Source: CAYLJJ01 sp964384025 (GTDB taxonomy: Bacteria; Myxococcota_A; Bradymonadia; UBA7976; UBA1532). From it: DNA of 64,000 nucleotides. The stretch covers positions 26,414 to 90,413 of the forward strand of contig CAYLJJ010000013.1 of the NCBI GenBank assembly GCA_964384025.1, in the 5' to 3' direction. Shown one piece after another: positions 43,029-50,779 of the stretch (position 1 is the first letter of the stretch; the number at the start of each line of letters is the position of its first letter). Both the position numbers and the translations under genes were made by a program. The notes under the pieces are model-generated. The model was not told the origin of the DNA. It did no database searches and saw only the letters and a list, made by a program, of their open reading frames with translations.

Positions 43029-44148
43029 GATCAGGGTAAGCATAACAGACCGTCAGCTCCCCCTCAGCGCTGATCCGCATCAGGATATGATCATCACCAG
43101 GAGAGTTTGAACGATCCTTGGCCTCATCTCCACGGTCTGTCCTGTAGACCAGCTCCACCTTATCTTCGATGCGCGCCAAGACCTCTGGATCGGGGAATTT
43201 ATCCCGACGACCTGTGGAGATGATGGCGATACGCTGACCTGAAGAACGGCTGCTGGGAAAGACTCTATCTAGGAGTTCCTGACTGCTTGTGTTTTGTCCT
43301 CCATGGTGCCCCGTACGCAGCACATCAGCTTGGAGCTTTGCACCGTGTGCTTCAATGAGGCGCTGATCTAGTTTCTCCTCTGCGTCTCCCATGAGGAGAA
43401 GATGAACACCTCGATAGCGGATAGAGAGGATCATCGAGGCGTTGTTGTCCTCAAGACTGACATCGGCAGAGAGCAGCTCCGCTTCTAGATCTCGCCCCCA
43501 TCTCCCCGTTTGACGCTGGCTGGGTTCTCCAGGGACCAGCCCTCGCTCCCAAGCGGGCCTGAGCACCTGGATCCCTGGCTCGATGGAGATTTTCCCCTGG
43601 AGGGCGTTGTAGGTGACCTGATCAGCCTCTTTGCCTGGATCGAGGTAGTTCTCCACCGAGTAGAGATCCAAGAGACTCCAGGCACCCCCATAGTGATCCT
43701 TATCTGGATGGGTGACGACCAGCTTATGGAGAGGGCTGCCTGGAGGCCACCCAGATTCGCTCAGGAAGTTAACCAAGGCTTGAACACCAGGGGAGCTGTG
43801 TAGATCCTGAACCCCACTGCTGATGCCACAGGCTCCAACTCCCTCCCCTTCGGCTCCGATGCGAGGATCCATAACACGGCAATCTCCCGCATCCACGATG
43901 ATCTCCTGAGCCTCAACCTCCGCCTCCCCCGGTGTACGAATCCAGGTAGCGTCTCCCTGCCCCACATCGACAAAGGCGACCCAAAGATCTTCTCGCTCTT
44001 GAGCGCTGGAGGCTCCCCGAAAATCGATCAGCTCCTGAGCGGAGCAGACGCGGAGCCCACGCGCCCCCTGTAGGGTGGGGATCTGGGTATCTGGACAGGA
44101 GGACAGCGACAAAAAGAGCAGCAGTCGAAGGAGGGGAACGGGTCTCAC
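43021..44148 (-). CDS. ComEC-like metallo-beta-lactamase fold lipoprotein
   Basis: About 375 residues with a lipoprotein signal (LLRLLLFLSLSSC). The fold is the ComEC/Rec2-type MBL domain: VDVGQGDATWI, the metal motif VTHPDKDHYGGAW, LLLMGDAEEKLDQ and LRTGHHGGQNTSS. The family includes nucleases and hydrolases linked to DNA uptake. GTG 44148 overlaps the lamin-tail gene stop (GTGA); TTG 44154 is an alternative. It is the last gene of a minus-strand operon with a lamin-tail lipoprotein, suggesting an envelope complex. Nuclease activity is inferred. Confidence 0.85.
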   Translation of the reverse strand: MRPVPLLRLLLFLSLSSCPDTQIPTLQGARGLRVCSAQELIDFRGASSAQEREDLWVAFVDVGQGDATWIRTPGEAEVEAQEIIVDAGDCRVMDPRIGAEGEGVGACGISSGVQDLHSSPGVQALVNFLSESGWPPGSPLHKLVVTHPDKDHYGGAWSLLDLYSVENYLDPGKEADQVTYNALQGKISIEPGIQVLRPAWERGLVPGEPSQRQTGRWGRDLEAELLSADVSLEDNNASMILSIRYRGVHLLLMGDAEEKLDQRLIEAHGAKLQADVLRTGHHGGQNTSSQELLDRVFPSSRSSGQRIAIISTGRRDKFPDPEVLARIEDKVELVYRTDRGDEAKDRSNSPGDDHILMRISAEGELTVCYAYPDLN

Positions 44149-46106
44149 CGGCAACCATCCGCCAGAGGGCTTCCATCAGCGCAGGTGCCTGGAGAGAGGA
44201 GCTGCCCTGAGACGCTGTTGTGAAGCACCATCTCTCCGCTCAGATCGGGGAAGCGCGTAACGCTGGTCCCCTCTTCGATCAGTTCTAGAGGAACGCTGAC
44301 CTGCTCCAGGACAAGCTCATCTAAAATCAGTCGAAGCTCCAGCGCCCGCGAGTTGGTCAGCCGGAGGCTGGTCTCAGAGTGCTCTATCCCCTCTGCCTCG
44401 GGGATCCAGAGCCATTCACGATCAGAGGGGTAGATCACCATCACGCCATCATCAGGGATACAACCTGAGAAGATCTCCGCGCGATCACTGAAGCTGCCGT
44501 CGCTCTTATTGCCCTGCACCTTAAGCCCCGAGAGGTTCAACTCCTCTCCGCTGTTGTTAAAGATCTCAACAAACTCGTTCAGGTTTTCATCTCCCTCAGC
44601 GTCGATGATCAACTCATTGATGATCAGCTCTCCGAGCTGGGGAGGGCGACCACAAGCAGGGAGGGCTGGGGTATCGGGACCCTCATCGACTTCGTTTCCC
44701 TCATCCAATCTAGGCCCTTGATCTAGGAGTCCAGCGTCTCCTGCGTCCTCAGGCTCTCCCCCATCTAGAGGAGTTACGGCTGTACAGCCCTCTTGGAAAC
44801 TCTGCCCACCAACACAGCTGCCGGGTGATCTCTTGGCCTCGGAGATATCATCATGGCGTTGGAAAGGACCCTCTAAGTCAGGGAAGCGTGTGGCGCTGAC
44901 CCCCTCTCGGATGAGAGGAGTATCCTCAGGAGTTCGAGCGGACTGATCAACGGCGTGGATCAACGCCCCAGCACTCTCTAGGCGCATCTGTAGGCTGTCG
45001 CTGCTGTTGCTGAAGCGGAAAGATTGAACCTCGGGGGCGGGCAGAGAGATGTTGGGGTTCCAAATAATCTCGCCCTCCGCTCCGGTAAAGACCGCGACCG
45101 CGCCTTGGGCGGGCAAACAACCCCCCGTAAAATGGATCTTCTGATCCTCTTTCCAGTAGAAAACCAGATCTTGGAGCGAGATGGCGTGATCGCTGCGGTT
45201 GACGATCTCCACAAACTCATCTGACTCTCCCTCCGCCTCACCGTCGATCAAGATCTCATTGATCACCAGCTCCTCAGCCCGGGGATCGGGGCACTCAGGG
45301 GGCGGCCCAAGATCTCCCGCATCGCCCGCGTCTTCTACAACCCCTCCATCTGGAGGCGACGCGCTGGAGCAGCCCTCCTGGAAGCTCTGACCACCAACAC
45401 AGTGCCCTGGTGAACTCTTGGCATCAGAGAGATCATCGTGACGTTGAAAAGGACCCTCTAGATCTGGGAAGCGCGTGGCGCTGACCCCCTCTCGGATCAG
45501 AGACGCCCCCTCAGGAGTCTGAGCAGGTTGCTCTACGCTGTGGATCAATATTCCAGCGCTCTCTAGACGCATCTCTAAGGCGTCGCTGCTGTTGCTGAAA
45601 CGGAAAGATTGAACTTCGGGGCGGGGCACTGAGATGCTGGGATTCCAGATAATCTCGCCCTCTCCAGTAAAGATCGCGACCGCCCCCAATGCAGGCAAGC
45701 ACCCCCCCGTAAAGCGGATCTTCTCATCACTCTTCCAGTAGAAGATCAGATCCAGAAGCGAGACCTCATGGTCACTCTGGTTGACGATCTCCACAAACTC
45801 ATCCAGCTCCCCCTCTGCTGCACCATCAATGAGGATCTCATTGATGACCAGATCTCCCGCTTGAGGGCTGGGACAGTCAGGGGGCGGGATGGGCAGGCCC
45901 GCTTCATTAAGGCCCACCTCACTGAGGCCCGCTTCGCCCGCATCGCTGTTTGATTCAAGGACACATTGACAGATGCCTCGGGCAACACAGACAGGAGAGA
46001 GCCCCTCCTCACAGCTCTGGGAGCAGGAGTCAGAGGTTGACTCACACTCCTCATCCTGACAGGCAGGCAGGAGCAGAAGCAGGCTTAAAATCTGCGCGGC
46101 CCTCAT
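44145..46106 (-). CDS. Lipoprotein with three lamin-tail domains
   Basis: About 653 residues. After a lipobox (LSLLLLLPAC) and a Cys-rich EGF-like stretch come three lamin-tail (LTD) repeats, each opening with a form of ELVINEILIDGEAEGESDEF and EIVNRSDHAISL. Repeats 1 and 2 are nearly identical in protein and DNA; repeat 3 is diverged. Linkers are Asp/Gly/Ala-rich (GVVEDAGDAGDLG). Bacterial LTDs are thought to bind DNA or tether enzymes, and the next gene encodes a ComEC-like hydrolase. ATG overlaps the upstream stop (TGATG) with GAGGAGGAG before it. Confidence 0.85.
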   Translation of the reverse strand: MRAAQILSLLLLLPACQDEECESTSDSCSQSCEEGLSPVCVARGICQCVLESNSDAGEAGLSEVGLNEAGLPIPPPDCPSPQAGDLVINEILIDGAAEGELDEFVEIVNQSDHEVSLLDLIFYWKSDEKIRFTGGCLPALGAVAIFTGEGEIIWNPSISVPRPEVQSFRFSNSSDALEMRLESAGILIHSVEQPAQTPEGASLIREGVSATRFPDLEGPFQRHDDLSDAKSSPGHCVGGQSFQEGCSSASPPDGGVVEDAGDAGDLGPPPECPDPRAEELVINEILIDGEAEGESDEFVEIVNRSDHAISLQDLVFYWKEDQKIHFTGGCLPAQGAVAVFTGAEGEIIWNPNISLPAPEVQSFRFSNSSDSLQMRLESAGALIHAVDQSARTPEDTPLIREGVSATRFPDLEGPFQRHDDISEAKRSPGSCVGGQSFQEGCTAVTPLDGGEPEDAGDAGLLDQGPRLDEGNEVDEGPDTPALPACGRPPQLGELIINELIIDAEGDENLNEFVEIFNNSGEELNLSGLKVQGNKSDGSFSDRAEIFSGCIPDDGVMVIYPSDREWLWIPEAEGIEHSETSLRLTNSRALELRLILDELVLEQVSVPLELIEEGTSVTRFPDLSGEMVLHNSVSGQLLSPGTCADGSPLADGCR

Positions 46107-46732
46107 CACTCCTCCTCGATCATCATAGAGAACCGGCCTCCAGTGAGGCTGTCCAGCTCGGCGGTCAGCTGAGCTATCTGAAGATCCGCCATCACTCTCC
46201 GAGAGGCGTCCTTGGGGGGGCGAGTCAGGAGCTTGACTTGGGCCTTGCGCCGCGAGAAGTAAAGCTCGGTCACCAAGCGCAGGAGCTGTCGCCGCTCTCG
46301 GGCGGTATAGCGGTTTTCCTTCATCACCGAGGTTTCCCCAGTGTTGAAGATCAGCTCATCGAGCTGCCACTTCAGCTCCCCTTGGAGGCTGAGGTCATCC
46401 CCTTTTACCTCCGTCGCTGAGATATCTTCGGGCTGATTGGACTCAGAGAAGCGAGTCAGACTCTTTGACTCATCATCCAGATCCTTGGCGACCCTCAGCT
46501 TGAGTTCTGGGAGCAGCGGAGCCACACGACTGCGAGTGTGCATACTCCGAATCAGCTCTGGGTTCATCACCGCGTACTCCAAAGCTGCCTTTTGAACCGC
46601 CTTAACATCAGGCTCCTTCTTAAAACGCGCTAGAATGGTGCGCGCCTCCTGCTCCACCGTAGAGGGCTTCGCCCAGGTGAGGCTGGAGAGGAGCAGAAGG
46701 AGCAAAACACTCCGAACTCTCGATATGGACAT
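46106..46732 (-). CDS. Exported helical protein, function unknown
   Basis: About 208 residues from ATG 46732, with GAGGG upstream. It has a signal peptide (VRSVLLLLLLSSLTWAKP) followed by a helical, charged mature part (STVEQEARTILARFKKEPDV; RYTARERRQLLRLVTELYFS). No cysteines or known domain. It begins 7 bp after the beta-propeller gene and overlaps the lamin-tail gene, so all are co-expressed. An accessory of that envelope complex is a reasonable guess only. Confidence 0.7.
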   Translation of the reverse strand: MSISRVRSVLLLLLLSSLTWAKPSTVEQEARTILARFKKEPDVKAVQKAALEYAVMNPELIRSMHTRSRVAPLLPELKLRVAKDLDDESKSLTRFSESNQPEDISATEVKGDDLSLQGELKWQLDELIFNTGETSVMKENRYTARERRQLLRLVTELYFSRRKAQVKLLTRPPKDASRRVMADLQIAQLTAELDSLTGGRFSMMIEEE

Positions 46733-46739
46733 GGAACCC

Positions 46740-48305
46740 TCAATCCTCGCCCCAGCGACCACCCGTATAGGCCCAGAGCAGAGCGTCTATCTCATCTTTT
46801 CTCAAAAGCAGTATCAGAGCTTCAGCTTGTGGAATCTGAGCTGTCCAGAGCTGTGCCATGATGCGGAGCTGCTCTCGATAGAGGCTACGGATCTCCTCAG
46901 ACAGCTTCCAACGCTCCCGGCGAATCCAGCGGTTTTCAGCGATAAATGCCTCCGCCAGACCCTCGACCTTCGCCTCCTCAGCCTCCAAGGCGCTCTCATC
47001 CAGCTCAGTCTGAAGCTCAAGCTCAGGGATCCCCAGTTGCTCTTGAGCCTGTGTTCGTTCCACGGAGAGGGGCGCAAAGAGGCTTGTGTCCACGCTCCAG
47101 AGGAGGGAGACACTCCAAGAGAAGCGAGGGGCGCCGATCTCCCACTGCCCTGAGCCATGAATCAGGGTAGGATCCTTCTCGTTGCGCGAGGGGTTCCAGT
47201 CCAGAGCAGCGCTCAGCTCAGGCAGCAAAGCGCGCCACTGAGGGCGGCTTCCGTAGCTCTGAGAGTCTAGATCTAGGTGCTGCGCCAGGAGCGCATCTTG
47301 GGTGACCTTATACAGCGGGGGGAGTGCTTCTATGGCGGCACGAAAAGCGGGGCCTGAGCCCAGTATCATCTGAGCCCGGATCAGCCCCTCGGTGGTGGCC
47401 AACCAAAGCTCCTCCTCCCAAAGAAAGGCGTCATTGATCAAGCCTCCTCCCAGCCAGGGTTGAAAGCTCTCCCAGCGCTGACAGTCATCGGAGCTACGAT
47501 AGATCTGCTCCTGTCCCAGCGCTGCGACTCCCTGAGCCAGAGAGCGCAGCTGACGGGGAGGTTCAGGGAGGGCGGGGCAGAGGATCCAGGAGCCTTGAAA
47601 ACGGCTGACCTGCCCCTCAACGCTGAGGGCCCATAGGCCCTGCTCATCGGCGAGAATCTGTCGCAGCTTACCGCCAGGCTCTGGGCGCTCCTCCAGCCGC
47701 CCCTTTTTGAGGAGCCAGAGGCCATCGGGTTGTGCCGCGATCCCCTCGACTGGGCTGTGGATAAGTTCTCCTGACTCCAACTCAAAGACCCCATCCCGGT
47801 TGAGAGTCCAGACCTGCTCTCCTTGGGCGCTGAAAGCGAAGAGTGGAGGGCTCAGGGGACCTTCCAAGCTTCGTGTCCCTTTAAAGAGGCCCGCGCGAGT
47901 GCCCAACCAAACACCTGTAGGGGATGGTTGAAGATCAACAAAGGCGTAATGGGGATCTCGAGAAAGCTCTAGGGTCATCACCTTGAGGAGATCAAGGATC
48001 AGGGCCTCGGAGAGCAGCTCTCCAGAGAGTTCCAGCCCGGTCTCCTCCTCAATCTCTTGACGTACTTTCTCTGCCAGAAGCTCAAGGCGCTCTTGGGGGA
48101 AGGGTCCTTGAGCCTCAATCTCCTCTCCATTCCAGAGCAACTCGGGGGTATAGCGCCCTACGACACGCCAACTTCCTCCCTCGCTGCGTAAGAGGGCACC
48201 CTCTACAGCAGCATAGAGGGCTTGATCGCCGCCCTGGACGACCGCTTCGACTCTACGTTGGGAGAGGGGGTTGAAGGCGAGAGCGCTAAGGAGAAGATAG
48301 ATCAC
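46740..48305 (-). CDS. Exported beta-propeller-like protein
   Basis: A 521-residue protein with a short signal sequence (MIYLLLSALAFNPLSQ). Residues about 20-320 contain repeated propeller-like blades (GVWLGTRAGLFKGTRS, QVWTLNRDGVFELESG, ELWLATTEGLIRAQM), resembling two-component-regulator propellers. The C-terminal 200 residues are helical and Glu-rich. It heads the operon with the small secreted, lamin-tail and ComEC-like genes and is divergent from a glycosyltransferase gene (35-bp gap). Function not recognised. Confidence 0.7.
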   Translation of the reverse strand: MIYLLLSALAFNPLSQRRVEAVVQGGDQALYAAVEGALLRSEGGSWRVVGRYTPELLWNGEEIEAQGPFPQERLELLAEKVRQEIEEETGLELSGELLSEALILDLLKVMTLELSRDPHYAFVDLQPSPTGVWLGTRAGLFKGTRSLEGPLSPPLFAFSAQGEQVWTLNRDGVFELESGELIHSPVEGIAAQPDGLWLLKKGRLEERPEPGGKLRQILADEQGLWALSVEGQVSRFQGSWILCPALPEPPRQLRSLAQGVAALGQEQIYRSSDDCQRWESFQPWLGGGLINDAFLWEEELWLATTEGLIRAQMILGSGPAFRAAIEALPPLYKVTQDALLAQHLDLDSQSYGSRPQWRALLPELSAALDWNPSRNEKDPTLIHGSGQWEIGAPRFSWSVSLLWSVDTSLFAPLSVERTQAQEQLGIPELELQTELDESALEAEEAKVEGLAEAFIAENRWIRRERWKLSEEIRSLYREQLRIMAQLWTAQIPQAEALILLLRKDEIDALLWAYTGGRWGED

Positions 48306-48340
48306 CCAAGTTTTCTACCCGGTTAAAGGCCCGCAAGCAA

Positions 48341-49516
48341 ATGAAGCTAAGGAGAAGACAAAACATTGAGGAGGGTTTGCCCCCTCTTCTGTTTCTCTGC
48401 ACCTCCTTCCCACGCGATGAACGGGACTCGGCAGGACGTTTTCTCCTGAGCTTGGCCCAAGCTCTTCAGAGGGAGGCTTTTCAAGTTCGCATCTTGGCTC
48501 CCGCGCCCTCCTCTTGGCGTCCGGACCATCTAGAGCGCTTGGATTGGCGCCTTTATGGAGAGATCTTTAAAGGGCAAGGAGCTCCAGACATACTGGAAGC
48601 TCGGGGGCTCAAAGCCCTACCCTCTGCGCTGCTCTCCAGCCTCTCTCTAGGCGTCACAGCACACCGGAGGCGGCGATTTGGAGAGCAGGCCATCGCCCAT
48701 TGGCTTCTGCCTTGTGGTCTCGTCGCCCCTGGTCAACCTATCCTCTATGCTCATGGGGGAGATGTCGCCCTCTTGGAGCGCCTCCCAGGTGCTCGACACC
48801 TCGCTCGACATCTAGACGCCCGTGCTCGGGGAGCCGCCTTTGTCAGCGCGGATCTACAGCGTCGCTTTAACGCGCTCTTAGGGCGCCCTGCCAGAGCACC
48901 TCAAGCGCTTCTACCCATGGGCGTAGAGCCTCCAAAGCCCTGTCCTCGCTTTCGTGCGCGTTTGCAAGCTGAGGCTCAGGGGCGACGTATTGTAGTCACT
49001 TTAGGGCGTCTGGTGCCCATCAAGGGCCTTGAGCGGGTCCCCTTCGCGCTCTCTGGACAAGCTGAGATCCTCTGGGTGGCGGCTGGAAAGGGTCCCTTGA
49101 GAGGAGAGCTACAGGGCCATGCTCAAGCTCAGGGATTGGACTCTCTCTTCTGTGGACAGCTCAGCCCCAGCGAGCGCGACGCGCTCCTCGCCGAGGCGGA
49201 TCTCTTCCTCTTCCCCAGCAGAACGTTGGAAGGGCGAACAGAGGGCACTCCGGTCTCTCTCCTAGAAGCTCTCTTGGCGGGTGTACCTGTGGTGGCTTGG
49301 AACTCGGGAGGAGTTGCTGAAGCTTTGAAGGGCTCTGGTGCCTTGTTGGTGAGCGATGAACGCAGCTTTCGAGAGGCGGCGGCGGCGGTCTTGAATCAGC
49401 CGATGCGCGCCGCCCAGATGCGGAAACAACATCACCGGGTGGGCGCCTTTTCGCTCTGGTCTCAGCGGGGCCCAGAGCATGCAGCTTTTATCAAAGCTTG
49501 CTTGGAGAAAGCCTAA
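48341..49516 (+). CDS. GT4-family glycosyltransferase
   Basis: A 391-residue GT-B enzyme. Acceptor-domain strand LLFLCTSFPRDERDSAGRF opens the protein; the donor site includes VVTLGRLVPIKGLERV, VAAGKGPLRGELQGH and the E-x7-E region PVSLLEALLAGVPVVAWNS. Only the short gap to the divergent propeller operon precedes it and no strong ribosome site is visible at the ATG. It is not closely related to the 1948 gene by eye. Substrate unknown; surface polysaccharide assembly is likely. Confidence 0.88.
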   Translation: MKLRRRQNIEEGLPPLLFLCTSFPRDERDSAGRFLLSLAQALQREAFQVRILAPAPSSWRPDHLERLDWRLYGEIFKGQGAPDILEARGLKALPSALLSSLSLGVTAHRRRRFGEQAIAHWLLPCGLVAPGQPILYAHGGDVALLERLPGARHLARHLDARARGAAFVSADLQRRFNALLGRPARAPQALLPMGVEPPKPCPRFRARLQAEAQGRRIVVTLGRLVPIKGLERVPFALSGQAEILWVAAGKGPLRGELQGHAQAQGLDSLFCGQLSPSERDALLAEADLFLFPSRTLEGRTEGTPVSLLEALLAGVPVVAWNSGGVAEALKGSGALLVSDERSFREAAAAVLNQPMRAAQMRKQHHRVGAFSLWSQRGPEHAAFIKACLEKA

Positions 49517-49801
49517 GCTCATTTATAGTGCTGCAGACTATAGAGAGTTCTGACCAGCCAATCCCAAAAAGATGGACTGACTGTCACCATCTCCCGGGGT
49601 TTAACCTCTCTTGATTGCGCACTGGAGGTTGTTGAGGGAGAGGTTCACGTACGGTTCTGCGAGCGCCTGGAGATGAAATCCCTTTAGGCGACTCTCCATC
49701 TTCAGCAAAGCGCAAACTGATCCTGGCCGGATTCCTAGATTTGTGACTGATAGCCACGGTGATCATATACTGGCAGGCATTCAGGGTGAATCAGGGGGGC
49801 T
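49517..49801. other. Intergenic region with a group II intron-like motif
   Basis: No gene is supported. A TATAGT/ACTATA hairpin lies at 49524-49542, just after the glycosyltransferase stop. GGTTCACGTACGGTTCTGCG near 49645 resembles the conserved CACGTACGGTTCTG sequence found upstream of intron-encoded proteins in bacterial group II introns. No intron protein or domain V is seen. A GGGGGG run at 49794-49799 gives the methyltransferase ribosome site. Confidence 0.35.
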
Positions 49802-50431
49802 ATGAGTTACGACGACCAATATTCTCAGACCAGGAATCTATTCGGGGTGGATCCAGAACTCAGTCTGTGTATCTTCGCCGACCGCTTGGATGGCCTGGGT
49901 CCCGTTCTGGATGTGGGCGCGGGCCAGGGCCGCAACGCCCTCTGGTTGGCCAGTCGGGGCATCGAAGTGCACGCCCTAGAGCCTTCGGCGGTGGCCTGCA
50001 AAGGTCTGATGCGGCATCCTGATCTGAAGGTCATCAACAGCGGATTCCAGGAGATTGAAGTACCCGTCGGCGGGTACTCGGGAGTTATGGTTTTTGGACT
50101 GATTCCGGATCTGGACCTAAAAGGCACCGATCAGTTACTGACGGCCATCAGGGTGTGGACCCGTCCCGGCAGCTTGGTCTGGGTCACCGGATTCACCACC
50201 GATGATCCCGCCTATTCATCATTTTGCCAGAAGTGGCGCGCCATGGGCCCGAACTCTTTCAGCAACGATGCCGGGCGAATCCGGACCTACCTGGAACCGG
50301 ATCAGATTCTTACTTTGTTCGCACCCTGGAAACCCATCCATCATCGCGAATTTTTGGGCCCGGAACATTGCCACGGCGACAGCCCACCGGAGAGGCACGC
50401 CATGTTCGAGGCGGTCTTCAGGGTGAGATAA
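49802..50431 (+). CDS. Class I SAM-dependent methyltransferase
   Basis: A 209-residue methyltransferase with motif I VLDVGAGQGRNALWLASRG, acidic post-I residue in VHALEPS, and VMVFGLIPDLDLKG at motif IV. It resembles the TehB-like group in length and layout. A Cys/His-containing C-terminus (EHCHGDSPPERHAMF) is unusual. Codon choice differs somewhat from the preceding genes, and with the intron-like scar upstream it may be an acquired gene. Substrate unknown. Confidence 0.83.
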   Translation: MSYDDQYSQTRNLFGVDPELSLCIFADRLDGLGPVLDVGAGQGRNALWLASRGIEVHALEPSAVACKGLMRHPDLKVINSGFQEIEVPVGGYSGVMVFGLIPDLDLKGTDQLLTAIRVWTRPGSLVWVTGFTTDDPAYSSFCQKWRAMGPNSFSNDAGRIRTYLEPDQILTLFAPWKPIHHREFLGPEHCHGDSPPERHAMFEAVFRVR

Positions 50432-50779
50432 GAAACTTAAGTGATACGACGGTATCCCAATGTCGGCTCGAAACATATAGGCATAATATAAATAAAGATC
50501 ACTACTTATTCCATACGAGCTGGAGTGAAATGACTCATCGTCATCTCGCGAAGATCAACGAGTTGCTCAACCGCTCCCTTATCCTCTTCTGCATCTAACG
50601 TGCTCTAGGGGGTGCTCAAGCTGGGGCTATGCTGGAGATGTTGGGCAGCATAAGCCTTCAAAAAGCGCTCCCCAAGGGCGCTGAGGAGGCCTCGGGAGCC
50701 TCAGCACACAGCCGCTCCTTTGAGCACCATCATTTGTAGGGTTTTGCTAGGATAGACTGACCCAAAGATGGGGGATGGG
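50432..50779. other. Intergenic region, about 350 bp
   Basis: The first 150 bp are AT-rich and the rest GC-rich. I see no gene, RNA or clear promoter. A plus-strand frame running from the methyltransferase gene to 50598 is an overlap artefact. Confidence 0.5.

Noticed and set aside
50224..50598. 124-codon frame overlapping the methyltransferase 3' end
   Set aside because: Starts within the methyltransferase gene in another frame and has no ribosome site or domain.
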